A stretch of 45,015 nucleotides of DNA from Chryseobacterium sp. YIM B08800 (GCF_026163565.1 NZ_JAPDKN010000008.1:1-45015); one strand, 5' to 3'. Shown: positions 8,259 to 17,250, counted from the stretch's first letter. Notes: generated by a model not told the origin, from the sequence alone. A program made the numbers and translations.

Positions 8259-9974
8259 ATGAATTTATTTACGGAGACCAATTTAAGTCCTGATATCCTT
8301 AAGGCCATTGGCGAACTGGGTTACGAAAGCCCGACAGAAATCCAAAAACAGACTATCCCTTTCATTCTTTCAGATATTCGCGATCTAATCGCACTTGCGC
8401 AGACAGGGACAGGCAAAACAGCAGCGTTTTCGCTTCCGATTTTGGATATGATTGACGATACGAGTCGCAAAATCCAATTTTTGGTGCTTTGTCCGACACG
8501 AGAATTATGTCTTCAGATTACAAAAGACATCAAAAATTATTCAAAGTACATGCAAAACATCAAAACTACAGCAGTTTACGGTGGAAGCAGTATTGTGGAT
8601 CAGATTCGCTCTTTAAAAGAGAAACCGCAGATTATTGTGGGAACTCCTGGAAGAGTAATCGATTTGATTAACAGAAAAGCATTAGACTTTTCTGCAATTC
8701 ACTGGTTGGTTTTAGACGAAGCAGATGAAATGCTTTCAATGGGTTTCAAAGATGAGTTGGAAACCATTATGAAAGAAACTCCTGAAACAAAACAAACTTT
8801 CTTGTTCTCGGCAACGATGAGCAAAGAGGTGGAGCGTATTTCAAAAAATTATTTGACAAAACCTCACCGTATTTCTGTGGGTTCTATTAACGAAGTTAAA
8901 AAGAACATTAAGCATGAATATTATGTGGCAGGTTACCGTCAGAAAAAAGAGGCTTTGAAGAGATTGATCGATTCAAACCCTAATCAATACTCAATTATTT
9001 TCTGTAGAACAAGAATGGAAACTCAGGAAGTTGCCGATTTCTTGATGCAGAATGGTTATGCAGCTGATGCTCTTCATGGTGATCTTTCTCAAGCGCAGAG
9101 AGATACGGTAATGAAGAAATTCAGACTTAAAAATATCGATATTTTGGTGGCGACTGATGTTGCGGCTAGAGGATTAGATGTAGATTCTTTAACTCACGTT
9201 GTACATTACTCTTTACCAGATGATCCGGAAGTATTCGTTCACAGAAGTGGTAGAACGGGTAGAGCAGGAAGAGACGGTATTTCTATTTCTTTAATTAAGC
9301 CTGAAGAAAGCAGAAAGCTAAAGCAGATTAAATCTGTTACTAAGATTGACATCGTTGAAGCTAGAATTCCTACTGGTGAAGATATTGTAAAAGCTCAGGT
9401 TGCAGGTGTTTTCGAAAACTTATTAGAAGTACACGAAGATTTCTTTGAATTTGATGATTCATTGATTCCTGATCTTTCTGAATTTACAAAAGAGCAATTG
9501 GTGCACAAATTACTTCAGTTCCAATTAAAAGATCTTGCTTTGTATTACAAAGACAGACATGATCTTCTGGAGCAGAAAATGAGCAACAGAGATGACGACA
9601 GAGGTGGAAGAGGAGACAGAAGAGACCGTGACAGAGGTAGAGATCGCGACAGAGGAAGAGACCGTGACGGAAGAAGCGACAGAGGAGAAAGAAGAGGAGA
9701 TCGTGGTGGAAAACCTAGACAAAGAGACGAAAACATGACTAGATTTTTCTTCAATCTTGGTAAAAAAGATCAGTTGAAAAAATTAGATGTTTTAGAAATC
9801 ATCAACAAGGCTACTTCAAGCAAAGGAAACAAGAGAGCGGAAATCGGTAATATCGAGATTCTTGAAAAATTCTCATTCTTTGAAGTTGAAAAATCTTTCA
9901 AAGGTGAGCTTCTTGGAAATATTTCATCAATGAAGTTTAAAGGAAAAGATATGAGAGCTGAAGAAGCTAACTAA
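8259..9974 (+). CDS. DEAD-box ATP-dependent RNA helicase with DbpA-type RNA-binding domain
   Basis: A 571-residue RNA helicase of the DeaD/CsdA type that unwinds structured RNA with ATP. Motifs in order are the Q motif (SPTEIQKQTIP, about 24-34), Walker A (AQTGTGKT), Ia (PTRELCL), GTPGR, DEAD box (LDEADEML), SAT, ARGLD and HRSGRTGRAGR. After the two RecA domains comes a strongly charged stretch of RD/RG repeats (about 445-488). The C-terminus begins MTRFFFNLGKKDQL and matches the DbpA/CsdA RRM-like domain, which in that family binds rRNA or other structured RNA. It is probably involved in ribosome assembly or cold adaptation. It has its own promoter and terminator. Confidence 0.9.
   Translation: MNLFTETNLSPDILKAIGELGYESPTEIQKQTIPFILSDIRDLIALAQTGTGKTAAFSLPILDMIDDTSRKIQFLVLCPTRELCLQITKDIKNYSKYMQNIKTTAVYGGSSIVDQIRSLKEKPQIIVGTPGRVIDLINRKALDFSAIHWLVLDEADEMLSMGFKDELETIMKETPETKQTFLFSATMSKEVERISKNYLTKPHRISVGSINEVKKNIKHEYYVAGYRQKKEALKRLIDSNPNQYSIIFCRTRMETQEVADFLMQNGYAADALHGDLSQAQRDTVMKKFRLKNIDILVATDVAARGLDVDSLTHVVHYSLPDDPEVFVHRSGRTGRAGRDGISISLIKPEESRKLKQIKSVTKIDIVEARIPTGEDIVKAQVAGVFENLLEVHEDFFEFDDSLIPDLSEFTKEQLVHKLLQFQLKDLALYYKDRHDLLEQKMSNRDDDRGGRGDRRDRDRGRDRDRGRDRDGRSDRGERRGDRGGKPRQRDENMTRFFFNLGKKDQLKKLDVLEIINKATSSKGNKRAEIGNIEILEKFSFFEVEKSFKGELLGNISSMKFKGKDMRAEEAN
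9590..9705 (+). repeat. Degenerate tandem repeat encoding RD/RG residues
   Basis: Imperfect repeats of a 6-12 nt unit (AGAGACCGTGAC, AGAGATCGCGAC and variants) encode alternating Arg, Asp and Gly in the helicase linker. The purine-rich coding strand leaves both antisense frames open; these are shadows. Confidence 0.8.
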
Positions 9975-9995
9975 TCTTATTCATACCATATTAAA

Positions 9996-10024
9996 AAAAA
10001 CCGGCATTATTTGTCGGTTTTTTT
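9996..10024 (+). terminator. Terminator of the DEAD-box helicase gene
   Basis: The stem AAAACCGGC / GTCGGTTTT encloses a short AT-rich loop and runs directly into a T tract, 22 nt after the stop codon. Confidence 0.8.
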
Positions 10025-10028
10025 ATTT

Positions 10029-10288
10029 AGAGCCTGTTTAAAGTTTTATTAAATGTTTTTCTATTGCCTTAGTCTTTTTTAAACAGCCTCTTAATTTTGA
10101 CTACGTCGAATCTTCGATTTCTAAATTAAAATAAACTTTGTTTATTCTTATTTTAACATTAAGGTATTTAGTTATTTAAGCAGGGAATGATTAAGAAATC
10201 AACACGTTGATTTTGTATTAAGTTTTTTAAGACAATGATCTTAATTTCTTAATGTTAAAAACAAATATCAAATTTAAACAGCCTCTTA
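10029..10288. repeat. Gene-free block of nested inverted and direct repeats (MITE-like)
   Basis: The sequence AGAGCCTGTTTAAA (10029-10042) is an inverted copy, 13 of 14 bases, of TTTAAACAGCCTCT at 10078-10091. An identical 16-mer TTTAAACAGCCTCTTA occurs at 10078-10093 and 10273-10288. Between the direct copies is a long imperfect palindrome centred near 10205. Its outer arms are 10151-10163 and 10248-10260 (13 bp perfect) and its inner arms 10196-10203 and 10206-10213 (8 bp perfect). No ORF of credible coding quality lies here. The organisation resembles a miniature inverted-repeat element or a folded repeat RNA, but no target-site duplication is evident. Confidence 0.6.
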
Positions 10289-10412
10289 GATTTTATTTAA
10301 ACAAGTGTTTAAAATGTTGATTCCAAAGCTTATACAAAGATGATGGTTGCTATTGGTTTTTTATGCTGATAAATATTACTTCAATGTGAACAAAAATTAA
10401 CGCTGGATGCTT

Positions 10413-10441
10413 TTTGGTAACATGGTTTTTTAAGAAATTTG
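10413..10441 (+). promoter_or_regulatory. Probable promoter of the phosphate transport operon
   Basis: TTTG (10413-10416) is separated by 17 nt from GAAATTTG (10434-10441), a -7 element matching TAnnTTTG except at the first T. The ATG of the DUF47 gene is 25 nt downstream. Confidence 0.45.
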
Positions 10442-10466
10442 CACACGAATTTATAAATACTATAAA

Positions 10467-11105
10467 ATGGGCATTGGTAATATTTTCCACGCTTTTCAAC
10501 CGAAAGATAAAATCTTCTTTGTACTTTTCGAAAAAGTTACAGATAACCTGGTTGCTATGTCTAACGATTTTAATCACGGAATCAAAGATTTTGATCTGAA
10601 TGATGATTCTATGCTAAAATTGATGAGCGACTATGAGCACAAAAATGATGAGCTTACTCACGAGATTTTCGTTGAATTGGGGAAAAACTTCATTACACCT
10701 TTCGATCGTGAAGATATTCACACTTTAGCTACAGGTTTAGATGATATTGCAGATTATATTTACGCTTCTGCTAAATATATTTTCCTTTACAAATCTCCTT
10801 TGATGAAGGCTTATGCAGATTTTTCATTATTGATTCACAAAGCTTGTCTTGAGATCCAGAATGCAATGAAGAACCTTAAAGGTTTCAAAAATATGGAGCA
10901 GGTAAAAGAAGCTTGTATTAAAGTAAACTCTATAGAAAATATTGCGGATGATCTTCTTTCAAATTCTATGGTAGAATTGTTTGAGACCAATGATGCAATT
11001 AATATTATTAAAATTTCATCAGTATTAAATTACCTTGAAGTAGTAACCGATAAAGCAGAAGATGTTGCCAATACAATTGAAAACATCATGATTAAATACG
11101 CATAA
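10467..11105 (+). CDS. DUF47 / PhoU-like phosphate transport accessory protein
   Basis: A 212-residue all-helical protein of the DUF47 family (TIGR00153, PhoU-like). The N-terminus (MGIGNIFHAFQPKDKIFFVLFEK) and acidic helices such as LATGLDDIADYIYASAKY match the family. These proteins pair with Pit-type phosphate transporters and are thought to modulate them, probably through metal-binding acidic clusters as in PhoU. The gene is 15 nt upstream of the Pit gene, so the pair forms one operon. Soluble, cytoplasmic. No PhoB box was identified. Confidence 0.88.
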   Translation: MGIGNIFHAFQPKDKIFFVLFEKVTDNLVAMSNDFNHGIKDFDLNDDSMLKLMSDYEHKNDELTHEIFVELGKNFITPFDREDIHTLATGLDDIADYIYASAKYIFLYKSPLMKAYADFSLLIHKACLEIQNAMKNLKGFKNMEQVKEACIKVNSIENIADDLLSNSMVELFETNDAINIIKISSVLNYLEVVTDKAEDVANTIENIMIKYA

Positions 11106-11120
11106 AACAATATAACAGAA

Positions 11121-12263
11121 ATGGAATTTCCTATTTTACTTACGGTTATTATTGCTTTAGCTTTAATCTTCGATTACATCAACGGTTTTCATGATGCGGC
11201 AAACTCTATTGCAACGATTGTTTCTACTAAAGTTCTTACACCATTTCAGGCGGTACTTTGGGCAGCATTATGGAACTTTGCAGCTTTCTTTTTAGCAGCT
11301 TATGTAATTGGTGAGTTTAGAATTGGTAATACGATTGCCAAAACCGTTAATGAAAACTTTATTACGCTCGAAGTAATCTTTTCAGGTCTTATTGCAGCCA
11401 TTGCCTGGAATCTTTTAACATGGTGGTTTGGTATTCCTTCATCATCATCACATACATTGATTGGTGGGTTTTTAGGAGCAGCTTTAATGCACGCTTTTAT
11501 GTTAGACTACAGAGAAGTAGTTGCGACTCATCCGGATTTGGGAACTTTTACAACCATAAAAGAAGCTTTCATTAAAGTAACCACACAAGATATTGTGAAA
11601 TTTGATAAAGTAATTCCGATTTTCTTATTCATTTTCATGGCTCCGATATTGGGGATGGTGATCTCTATCATCATTACTTTAATTATTGTTCATTTATATA
11701 AAAGATCAAACCCTTACAAAGCAGATAAGGCATTTAAGAAATTACAGCTAGTATCTTCAGCTTTATTCAGTGTAGGTCATGGTTTGAATGATGCTCAGAA
11801 AGTAATGGGTATTATTGGTGCAGCATTAATTTATTATCATGTAAATATGCTTCATGACCCTGTATATTTGAAGATTCCTTCTGCGGGACGTTTCGATTAT
11901 TTTGCACAGCATTATATTTGGGTTCCTTTGGTTTCATTTATTGCAATTGCATTAGGAACAATGAGTGGTGGATGGAAAATCATCAAAACAATGGGGACTA
12001 AAATTACAAAAGTAACGCCATTAGAAGGGGTAAGTGCTGAAACAGCAGGAGCGATCACGCTTTTCATCACAGATCAATTAAGTATCCCGGTTTCTACAAC
12101 GCATACAGTAACAGGTTCTATCATTGGGGTTGGACTTACAAAGAGAGTTTCTGCAGTACGTTGGGGAATTACCGTAAGCTTACTTTGGGCTTGGGTTTTA
12201 ACAATTCCTATCTCGGCGATTGTTGCTGGAGTTACTTACTTGGCAGTAACGTTTTTAACTTAA
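11121..12263 (+). CDS. Inorganic phosphate transporter, Pit family
   Basis: A 380-residue inner-membrane transporter with about 10 hydrophobic helices. Both inverted-repeat signatures of the PiT/SLC20 family are visible: DYINGFHDAANSIATIVST (about 15-33) and GHGLNDAQKVMGIIGAAL (about 219-236). Also present are GIPSSSSHTLIGG and its partner IPVSTTHTVTGSI. It takes up phosphate with protons or sodium. The upstream DUF47 gene is its accessory protein, and a strong terminator follows 22 nt after the stop. Confidence 0.92.
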   Translation: MEFPILLTVIIALALIFDYINGFHDAANSIATIVSTKVLTPFQAVLWAALWNFAAFFLAAYVIGEFRIGNTIAKTVNENFITLEVIFSGLIAAIAWNLLTWWFGIPSSSSHTLIGGFLGAALMHAFMLDYREVVATHPDLGTFTTIKEAFIKVTTQDIVKFDKVIPIFLFIFMAPILGMVISIIITLIIVHLYKRSNPYKADKAFKKLQLVSSALFSVGHGLNDAQKVMGIIGAALIYYHVNMLHDPVYLKIPSAGRFDYFAQHYIWVPLVSFIAIALGTMSGGWKIIKTMGTKITKVTPLEGVSAETAGAITLFITDQLSIPVSTTHTVTGSIIGVGLTKRVSAVRWGITVSLLWAWVLTIPISAIVAGVTYLAVTFLT

Positions 12264-12285
12264 ACGAAAAATTTTATCACAATAC

Positions 12286-12315
12286 AAAACTTTGTCCGTT
12301 TGGGCAAAGTTTTTT
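12286..12315 (+). terminator. Terminator of the phosphate transport operon
   Basis: A 12-bp stem (AAAACTTTGTCC / GGGCAAAGTTTT, one G-U pair) with loop GTTT ends in a T run. The next promoter begins inside this T run. Confidence 0.85.
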
Positions 12316-12347
12316 GTTTTACAACCCCTCAGAAAATCGTATTTTTG
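12313..12347 (+). promoter_or_regulatory. Promoter of the polyprenyl synthetase gene
   Basis: TTTG (12313-12316) is 23 nt from TATTTTTG (12340-12347). It lies just after the Pit terminator and 18 nt before ATG 12366, which supports that start rather than the upstream in-frame one near 12300. Confidence 0.55.
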
Positions 12348-12365
12348 TTCAAATTAAAATCTTTT

Positions 12366-13337
12366 ATGGAATTCTTAGACACCTACCAACAGATTGTTGC
12401 TGATGCTATTGCTAAATATACGTTTAAAGACAAACCTACAGAGCTGTATGAGCCGATGAATTATATCATCTCGCACGGTGGAAAACGTCTCCGTCCGATT
12501 ATGGTTTTAATGGCTTGTGATTTGTTTGGTGGTGATCAGAAAGAAGCGATAAAGCCGGCTTTGGCGATTGAGTTTTTTCACAACTTTACGTTGATTCATG
12601 ATGACATTATGGATGAAGCTCCGCTAAGAAGAAATAAGCCGACTATTCATACCATTCACGGTCTTAATACAGGGATTCTTTCAGGAGACGGTTTAATGCT
12701 TAAAGCCTATAAGTTTTTTGAAGATCTGGAACCTGAAATTTTTAAAGCTTGCGTAAGAATTTTCACGCATACAGGTTTGCTTCTTTGTGAAGGTCAACAA
12801 TATGATATTAATTTTGAAACTCAGGAAAATGTAACGTTTGAAGATTATATCAGAATGATTACTTACAAGACCGGAGTTTTGAGCGCATCCTCTTTTGAGA
12901 TTGGAGCAATGATTGCAAAAGCGCAGTTTAAAGATGCTAAAGCAATATTCAATTTCGGAAAACATATCGGTATCGCTTTCCAGATTATGGATGATTATTT
13001 GGATGTTTTCGGTGACCAGGCTCAGTTCGGTAAAAAACATGCCGGAGATATTTATGAAAACAAAAAAACAGTACTTTATCTTTTAGCAAGAGAGCACGGA
13101 ACTGAAGAAGAACGTAAAGAATTAGACTATTGGTATTCTAAAAAGACCGATAACATCGATAAAGTTTACGGTGTTGAAAAGATTTTCAGAAGAACAAGAG
13201 TTGACGAAAAAGCATTGCGTTTAATCGAAAAACATAACGAAATCGGACAAAGTTATCTTGCAAAAATAGATGTTCCCGAAGAAAAGAAAAAACCATTCTC
13301 TGAATTGGCAAATTACCTGTTGAGAAGAGAATCATAA
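12366..13337 (+). CDS. Polyprenyl synthetase (trans-isoprenyl diphosphate synthase)
   Basis: A 323-residue prenyltransferase that condenses isopentenyl diphosphate with an allylic diphosphate to give a longer polyprenyl chain for quinones or carriers. It has GGKRLRP, the first aspartate-rich motif DDIMD (LIHDDIMDEAPLRR), the second DDYLD (IMDDYLDVFGD) and the KKTVL region. The frame is open 22 codons further upstream, but that part overlaps a terminator and promoter and encodes no family sequence, so ATG 12366 (MEFLDTYQQ) is chosen. Chain length cannot be fixed from sequence alone: farnesyl, geranylgeranyl or longer products are possible. Confidence 0.88.
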   Translation: MEFLDTYQQIVADAIAKYTFKDKPTELYEPMNYIISHGGKRLRPIMVLMACDLFGGDQKEAIKPALAIEFFHNFTLIHDDIMDEAPLRRNKPTIHTIHGLNTGILSGDGLMLKAYKFFEDLEPEIFKACVRIFTHTGLLLCEGQQYDINFETQENVTFEDYIRMITYKTGVLSASSFEIGAMIAKAQFKDAKAIFNFGKHIGIAFQIMDDYLDVFGDQAQFGKKHAGDIYENKKTVLYLLAREHGTEEERKELDYWYSKKTDNIDKVYGVEKIFRRTRVDEKALRLIEKHNEIGQSYLAKIDVPEEKKKPFSELANYLLRRES

Positions 13338-13343
13338 TTTGAG

Positions 13344-13393
13344 AATTTGAAAATGTGTCAATTTGAAAATTTTAATTGTCGCATTTTCAAATT
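13344..13393. repeat. Intergenic inverted repeat, AATTTGAAAATG type
   Basis: AATTTGAAAATG (13344-13355) is perfectly inverted at 13382-13393. The whole spacer consists of shuffled copies of the same words. It could form a long AT-rich stem between the polyprenyl synthetase and GSCFA genes. Confidence 0.6.
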
Positions 13394-13415
13394 TTTAAAT
13401 TTTCAAATTAACTGA

Positions 13416-14372
13416 ATGAAATTCCGTACAGAAGTTGATATACAACCATCGCAGCAAAAAATTGAAATTGAAGATAAAATATTTTCAATAGGCTCTTGCT
13501 TTGCTTCGGAAATGTCAGATTTATTTCAGAAAGGTCAGCTTCAGACAGTCAACAATCCTTTTGGGACAATTTTTAATCCTTTTTCGATTAATAATTCAGT
13601 AAAAAGGCTTCATGATTCAGAGTTCTATCACGAAGAAGAATTGATTACTTTTAATGACGAGTTTATTTCTTTAGATCATCACACTAATTTTGATACAAGA
13701 TATATTCATCAGACTTTAGATAAAATTAATTCGAAAATAGAGGAAGGAAACCGTTTTTTGCAGGAATCGAATTGGGTGATTATTACTTACGGAACTTCGT
13801 TTATCTATGAATTTGAACCAAAAAAGAAGTTGGTTGCAAACTGTCACAAAATTCCACAAAAATTCTTTGAAAAAAGACTTTTAACACAGAAGGAACTCAC
13901 AGATTCTATTTACGATACGATCATTAATCTTCAGGATATTTGTCCGGAAAAGGTCCAAATTTTGTTTAGTGTTTCACCCGTTCGTCATACAAAAGACGGC
14001 ATGATTGAAAATCAGTTGAGTAAATCTAAGTTGATAACAGCGATTCATGAAGTGGCTTCGCAGTTTGAAAATTGTCATTATTTGCCGATTTACGAAATTT
14101 TAATGGATGATTTGAGGGATTATCGGTTCTATAAAGATGATTTAATCCATCCTAATTCTCAAGCTGTTAATTATATTTTTGAGAAATTTGGTGAAGCTTA
14201 TTTTTCGGATGAAACTAAAGGTTTTATTAAAGAAAATTTTAAAATCCATAGAGCTTTAGAACATCGAACAAATGACGAAAAGGATCCCAAATTTATTGAG
14301 TTTAAGGAAAAACTAAATCTGAGAATTGAAGTTCAGAGACAAAAAGTAAAACACGATATATTTAAGGTTTAA
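13416..14372 (+). CDS. GSCFA domain-containing protein
   Basis: A 318-residue protein carrying the eponymous family motif, here IGSCFASEMSDLF (about 26-38), plus NPFGTIFNPFSI, WVIITYGTSFIYE and the C-terminal DDLIHPNSQAVNYIFEKF. The GSCFA family is SGNH/GDSL-hydrolase-like: the serine of GSC is the likely nucleophile and D-x-x-H near 247-250 the likely rest of a triad. Natural substrates are not known to me; a role in acyl ester removal or transfer is inference. No signal peptide is seen. It begins a tightly spaced run of genes with DUF4269, tatD and a membrane protein. Confidence 0.85.
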   Translation: MKFRTEVDIQPSQQKIEIEDKIFSIGSCFASEMSDLFQKGQLQTVNNPFGTIFNPFSINNSVKRLHDSEFYHEEELITFNDEFISLDHHTNFDTRYIHQTLDKINSKIEEGNRFLQESNWVIITYGTSFIYEFEPKKKLVANCHKIPQKFFEKRLLTQKELTDSIYDTIINLQDICPEKVQILFSVSPVRHTKDGMIENQLSKSKLITAIHEVASQFENCHYLPIYEILMDDLRDYRFYKDDLIHPNSQAVNYIFEKFGEAYFSDETKGFIKENFKIHRALEHRTNDEKDPKFIEFKEKLNLRIEVQRQKVKHDIFKV

Positions 14373-14396
14373 AGTTTAATGTTAAAACTTGATGTA

Positions 14397-14909
14397 ATGA
14401 TTGATTTTACGAAACTTGATTATCTGAAAATAGGAAATGAAAAGCAAAAAAGAGCTTATGAAGTTCTTACAAAATACAAAATATTCGAAATCCTGAATTA
14501 TTATTCGCCAATTTTAGCAGGAACAATTCCTATTGAGATTGATGTTGAAGGAAGCGATTTAGATATTATTTGTGAGGTTGAGGATAAGATTGAGTTTGAG
14601 AAATTTTTAATTGAAAAATTTAAAGATTTTGATTTAAAAATTAAAAAATCAAATATAAATAATGAGGAATCGTTAGTTTGTAATTTTGAACTAGAAAAAT
14701 TTCCAATCGAAATTTTTGCACAAAATAAACCAACAGTTGAGCAAAATGCTTATCGCCACATGATTGCAGAGTATAAAATTTTGCAAGAAAAAGGAGAGAA
14801 GTTTAAACAAAAAATAATAGATCTTAAGAAAAAAGGTATAAAAACCGAGCCGGCTTTCGGAATACTTTTAGGTTTAGAAAATCCTTACGAAGATCTTTTA
14901 AAATTTTAA
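14397..14909 (+). CDS. DUF4269 domain-containing protein
   Basis: A protein of about 170 residues resembling DUF4269, a nucleotidyltransferase-like family. The core is LAGTIPIEIDVEGSDLDIICEV, where the G-S-D-L-D pattern recalls the metal-binding GSxxDxD motif of nucleotidyltransferases. A later strand, FPIEIFAQNKP, could supply the third acidic residue. An ATG six codons upstream (14379) is also in frame, but that stretch looks like intergenic filler (GGTTTAAAGTTTAA) and the family start fits MIDFTKLDYLKIGNEKQK. Function is unknown; it might be an antitoxin-like or RNA-modifying transferase, which is speculative. Confidence 0.72.
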   Translation: MIDFTKLDYLKIGNEKQKRAYEVLTKYKIFEILNYYSPILAGTIPIEIDVEGSDLDIICEVEDKIEFEKFLIEKFKDFDLKIKKSNINNEESLVCNFELEKFPIEIFAQNKPTVEQNAYRHMIAEYKILQEKGEKFKQKIIDLKKKGIKTEPAFGILLGLENPYEDLLKF

Positions 14910-14914
14910 AAATA

Positions 14915-15691
14915 ATGATTGATACACATACGCATTTATATGCCGAAGAATTTGATGAAGATAGAAAAGAAGCGATTCAGAGAGCTTTAGATAAAGGGAT
15001 TACAGAGTTTTACCTTCCGGCTATCGATTCAGAATCGCACGAAAAAATGCTTCAGTTGGAAAGCGAATATTCTAATCAGATTTTTTCGATGATGGGATTG
15101 CATCCTTGCTATGTAAAACCAGAATCTTGGGAAAAAGAACTTGAAATCGTAAAGGATTATCTTGACCAAAGACATTTTCCTGCGATTGGAGAAATCGGAA
15201 TTGATTTATATTGGGATAAATCGACTTTAGATATTCAGGTAAAAGCTTTTGAACAGCAGATTGACTGGGCGATTGAAAAAGATTTGCCAATCGTTATTCA
15301 TACCAGAGAAAGTTTTGACGAAACTTTTGAAGTTTTAGAAAGAAAAAAACATCCAAAACTTCGCGGGATTTTCCATTGTTTTTCAGGAAATCTTGAACAG
15401 GCAAAACACGCTTTAGATTTAAACTTTATTTTAGGAATCGGTGGAGTAGTAACCTTTAAAAACGGGAAAATTGACCAATTTTTAAATGAAATTCCATTAG
15501 AAAAAATCGTTCTGGAAACTGATTCTCCATATCTTGCACCCGTTCCGTTTAGAGGAAAAAGAAATGAAAGCTCTTATCTTGATCTGGTTGCCGGAAAATT
15601 GGTTGATATTTACCAAAAAGATTTTGCAGAAATTGATAGGGTGACGAGTGAGAATGCGAAGAGAATGTTTCAGAGAAATCTAACAAGCTAA
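14915..15691 (+). CDS. tatD: TatD family metal-dependent hydrolase (3'-5' DNase)
   Basis: A 258-residue TIM-barrel amidohydrolase. Metal ligands are the HxH in DTHTHLY near residue 5, Glu in IGEIGIDLYW, His in PIVIHTRES and in IFHCFSG, and Asp in LETDSPYLAP. Family members have 3'-5' exonuclease or deoxyribonuclease activity and act in DNA repair. Despite the name, they do not function in twin-arginine export. It lies 5 nt after DUF4269 and 21 nt before the next gene, so it is cotranscribed. Confidence 0.9.
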   Translation: MIDTHTHLYAEEFDEDRKEAIQRALDKGITEFYLPAIDSESHEKMLQLESEYSNQIFSMMGLHPCYVKPESWEKELEIVKDYLDQRHFPAIGEIGIDLYWDKSTLDIQVKAFEQQIDWAIEKDLPIVIHTRESFDETFEVLERKKHPKLRGIFHCFSGNLEQAKHALDLNFILGIGGVVTFKNGKIDQFLNEIPLEKIVLETDSPYLAPVPFRGKRNESSYLDLVAGKLVDIYQKDFAEIDRVTSENAKRMFQRNLTS

Positions 15692-15712
15692 AACAAATAA
15701 CAATCGTCACAC

Positions 15713-17242
15713 ATGGAATTCATTAAAAAAAATTACCATTATCTGCTTTTTATTTCCTCAGTTTTCTTCTTAGGAAATCCTTCCAAGTTTCCTTCAGATG
15801 ATGGCTTTTTCTATCCTCAGATTGCTTATAATGTTGTACATCATGGTTTTATGGGGTTTAATGATTTGTATCTTACCAATGGGTTTCATCCTTTATGGAT
15901 GGTTTTTTGCATTGTTGCAGAGCTTATTAATCCTTTTGATAAGTTTTTTTTATTAGATATTGTTTGGTTTTTTCAGGTTTTACTGGTTTTGTCTGGATTC
16001 ATTCTTCTGGAAAAAACAATTTTTAAAGATTCCAGAACCGGAAAGATATTCAGTTTAGCATTTTATTGCTTAATGTTTTTTAGTTTAGGAACATTATATC
16101 TTATTGAAGCGCATCTCACGTTTTTTACTTTTGCTTTGCTTCTTTTTTTCATGTGTCGAAAATTCACAAACGATTTTGCATTCGGATTTATATGCAGTTT
16201 GGTGTTTTTGGCTCGATTAGATCATGTATTTGTTATTTTACCTATAGGATTTCTGTATTGGAATTTCAGAAAATGGAACATCAAAAGTTTAGGAAAAATG
16301 CTTATTGGTTTTTCAGTTTTAGCAATTCCTTACATAGTGTCTAATTACTATTATTTTGATGCTACTGTGCCGATTAGTGGAAGAATAAAGAGTTCATTCC
16401 CACATGTTCAAGAATATATTGATTTTGGCATATTTCAAAAGCTATTTGCTCTTTTGGGAGTTTTATATTTTGTTTTTTTGAGTTTTAATAAGAAAGATCA
16501 GTACAGGAATGTTAAGCTATCTTTTTTAATAGGAAGTTTATTACAACTATTTTATAATTTATTGTTTCAATCTGAAATAGGGCAGTGGTATTTTGTTTCG
16601 CAAATGTTTTTTTGCGGATTATTTATTTACGATACTGTAAATAGTTTGAAAAGTACAATATTTAAAAAATTTACTTTAGACAAAATTGTATTTTCCGGAG
16701 CTCTGATTTTTGTTTGTGTAATTGGCTGGCTAAAACTTACGACAAGTTTCAGTATTCAGAACAATATCTTTGCAAATCATTCTAAATTTGAAAAAAAGTC
16801 TACTGATCTTGTACGTAAAACAGCGCAGGAATTTGAAAAAAATATCCCACAAAACTCGCGCATTTTTGTTTACGATTTTCCGGGTAAGTTTGCTTTTTAT
16901 TCAAATTTTAATGTAATTCCTGCAGATGGACTTGTTGCGAATAAGAGCTATTTTAATGATATGAAATCCGGAAATTTTAAAAACTTTTTAAATAAAAATA
17001 ATATTGACTATTTAATTTTTCCGACTCATTTTTTCACAAAACATGAGACACAGGGCTTTTTGGCTCTTCATGTAGACAGTCGTACTGAAGATTATGTTTT
17101 TAAAATAAGAAATACTTTAAACAGAACAATTATAGACAGCTTAAAAGAGAGTGAACTCAATAAAATAAAATCATACGCTAACCCGATAAAAACTTGGCAA
17201 CCACAGTATGATTCTATCACGGTTTATAAATTGAAAAATTAA
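15713..17242 (+). CDS. Multi-pass membrane protein, GT-C glycosyltransferase-like
   Basis: A 509-residue protein with about 9-11 hydrophobic helices in its first 350 residues and a soluble C-terminal domain of about 150. Just after the first helix is an acidic pair in SDDGFFYPQIAYNVV, followed by TNGFHPLWM. This layout is typical of GT-C fold glycosyltransferases and related PMT/ArnT-like proteins, in which that loop holds the catalytic acid. The C-terminal part (RIFVYDFPGKFAFYSN, IDYLIFPTHFF) looks like a periplasmic domain. It probably transfers a sugar from a lipid-phosphate carrier to an outer-face acceptor. The family is a structural inference; I cannot name donor or target. Confidence 0.62.
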   Translation: MEFIKKNYHYLLFISSVFFLGNPSKFPSDDGFFYPQIAYNVVHHGFMGFNDLYLTNGFHPLWMVFCIVAELINPFDKFFLLDIVWFFQVLLVLSGFILLEKTIFKDSRTGKIFSLAFYCLMFFSLGTLYLIEAHLTFFTFALLLFFMCRKFTNDFAFGFICSLVFLARLDHVFVILPIGFLYWNFRKWNIKSLGKMLIGFSVLAIPYIVSNYYYFDATVPISGRIKSSFPHVQEYIDFGIFQKLFALLGVLYFVFLSFNKKDQYRNVKLSFLIGSLLQLFYNLLFQSEIGQWYFVSQMFFCGLFIYDTVNSLKSTIFKKFTLDKIVFSGALIFVCVIGWLKLTTSFSIQNNIFANHSKFEKKSTDLVRKTAQEFEKNIPQNSRIFVYDFPGKFAFYSNFNVIPADGLVANKSYFNDMKSGNFKNFLNKNNIDYLIFPTHFFTKHETQGFLALHVDSRTEDYVFKIRNTLNRTIIDSLKESELNKIKSYANPIKTWQPQYDSITVYKLKN

Positions 17243-17250
17243 TCTTATAA

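Noticed and set aside
9525..9754. Two overlapping antisense frames in the DEAD-box helicase (65 and 69 codons)
   Set aside because: They arise from the purine-rich RD/RG repeat, which leaves the complementary frames free of stops. Their products are Ser/Val or Leu/Ser/Pro low complexity.
10350..10599. Short frames on both strands across the start of the DUF47 gene
   Set aside because: They overlap a well-supported gene and its promoter and encode no recognisable features.
12300..12365. N-terminal extension of the polyprenyl synthetase
   Set aside because: It covers the Pit terminator and the predicted promoter, and encodes no family sequence. ATG 12366 is a better start.
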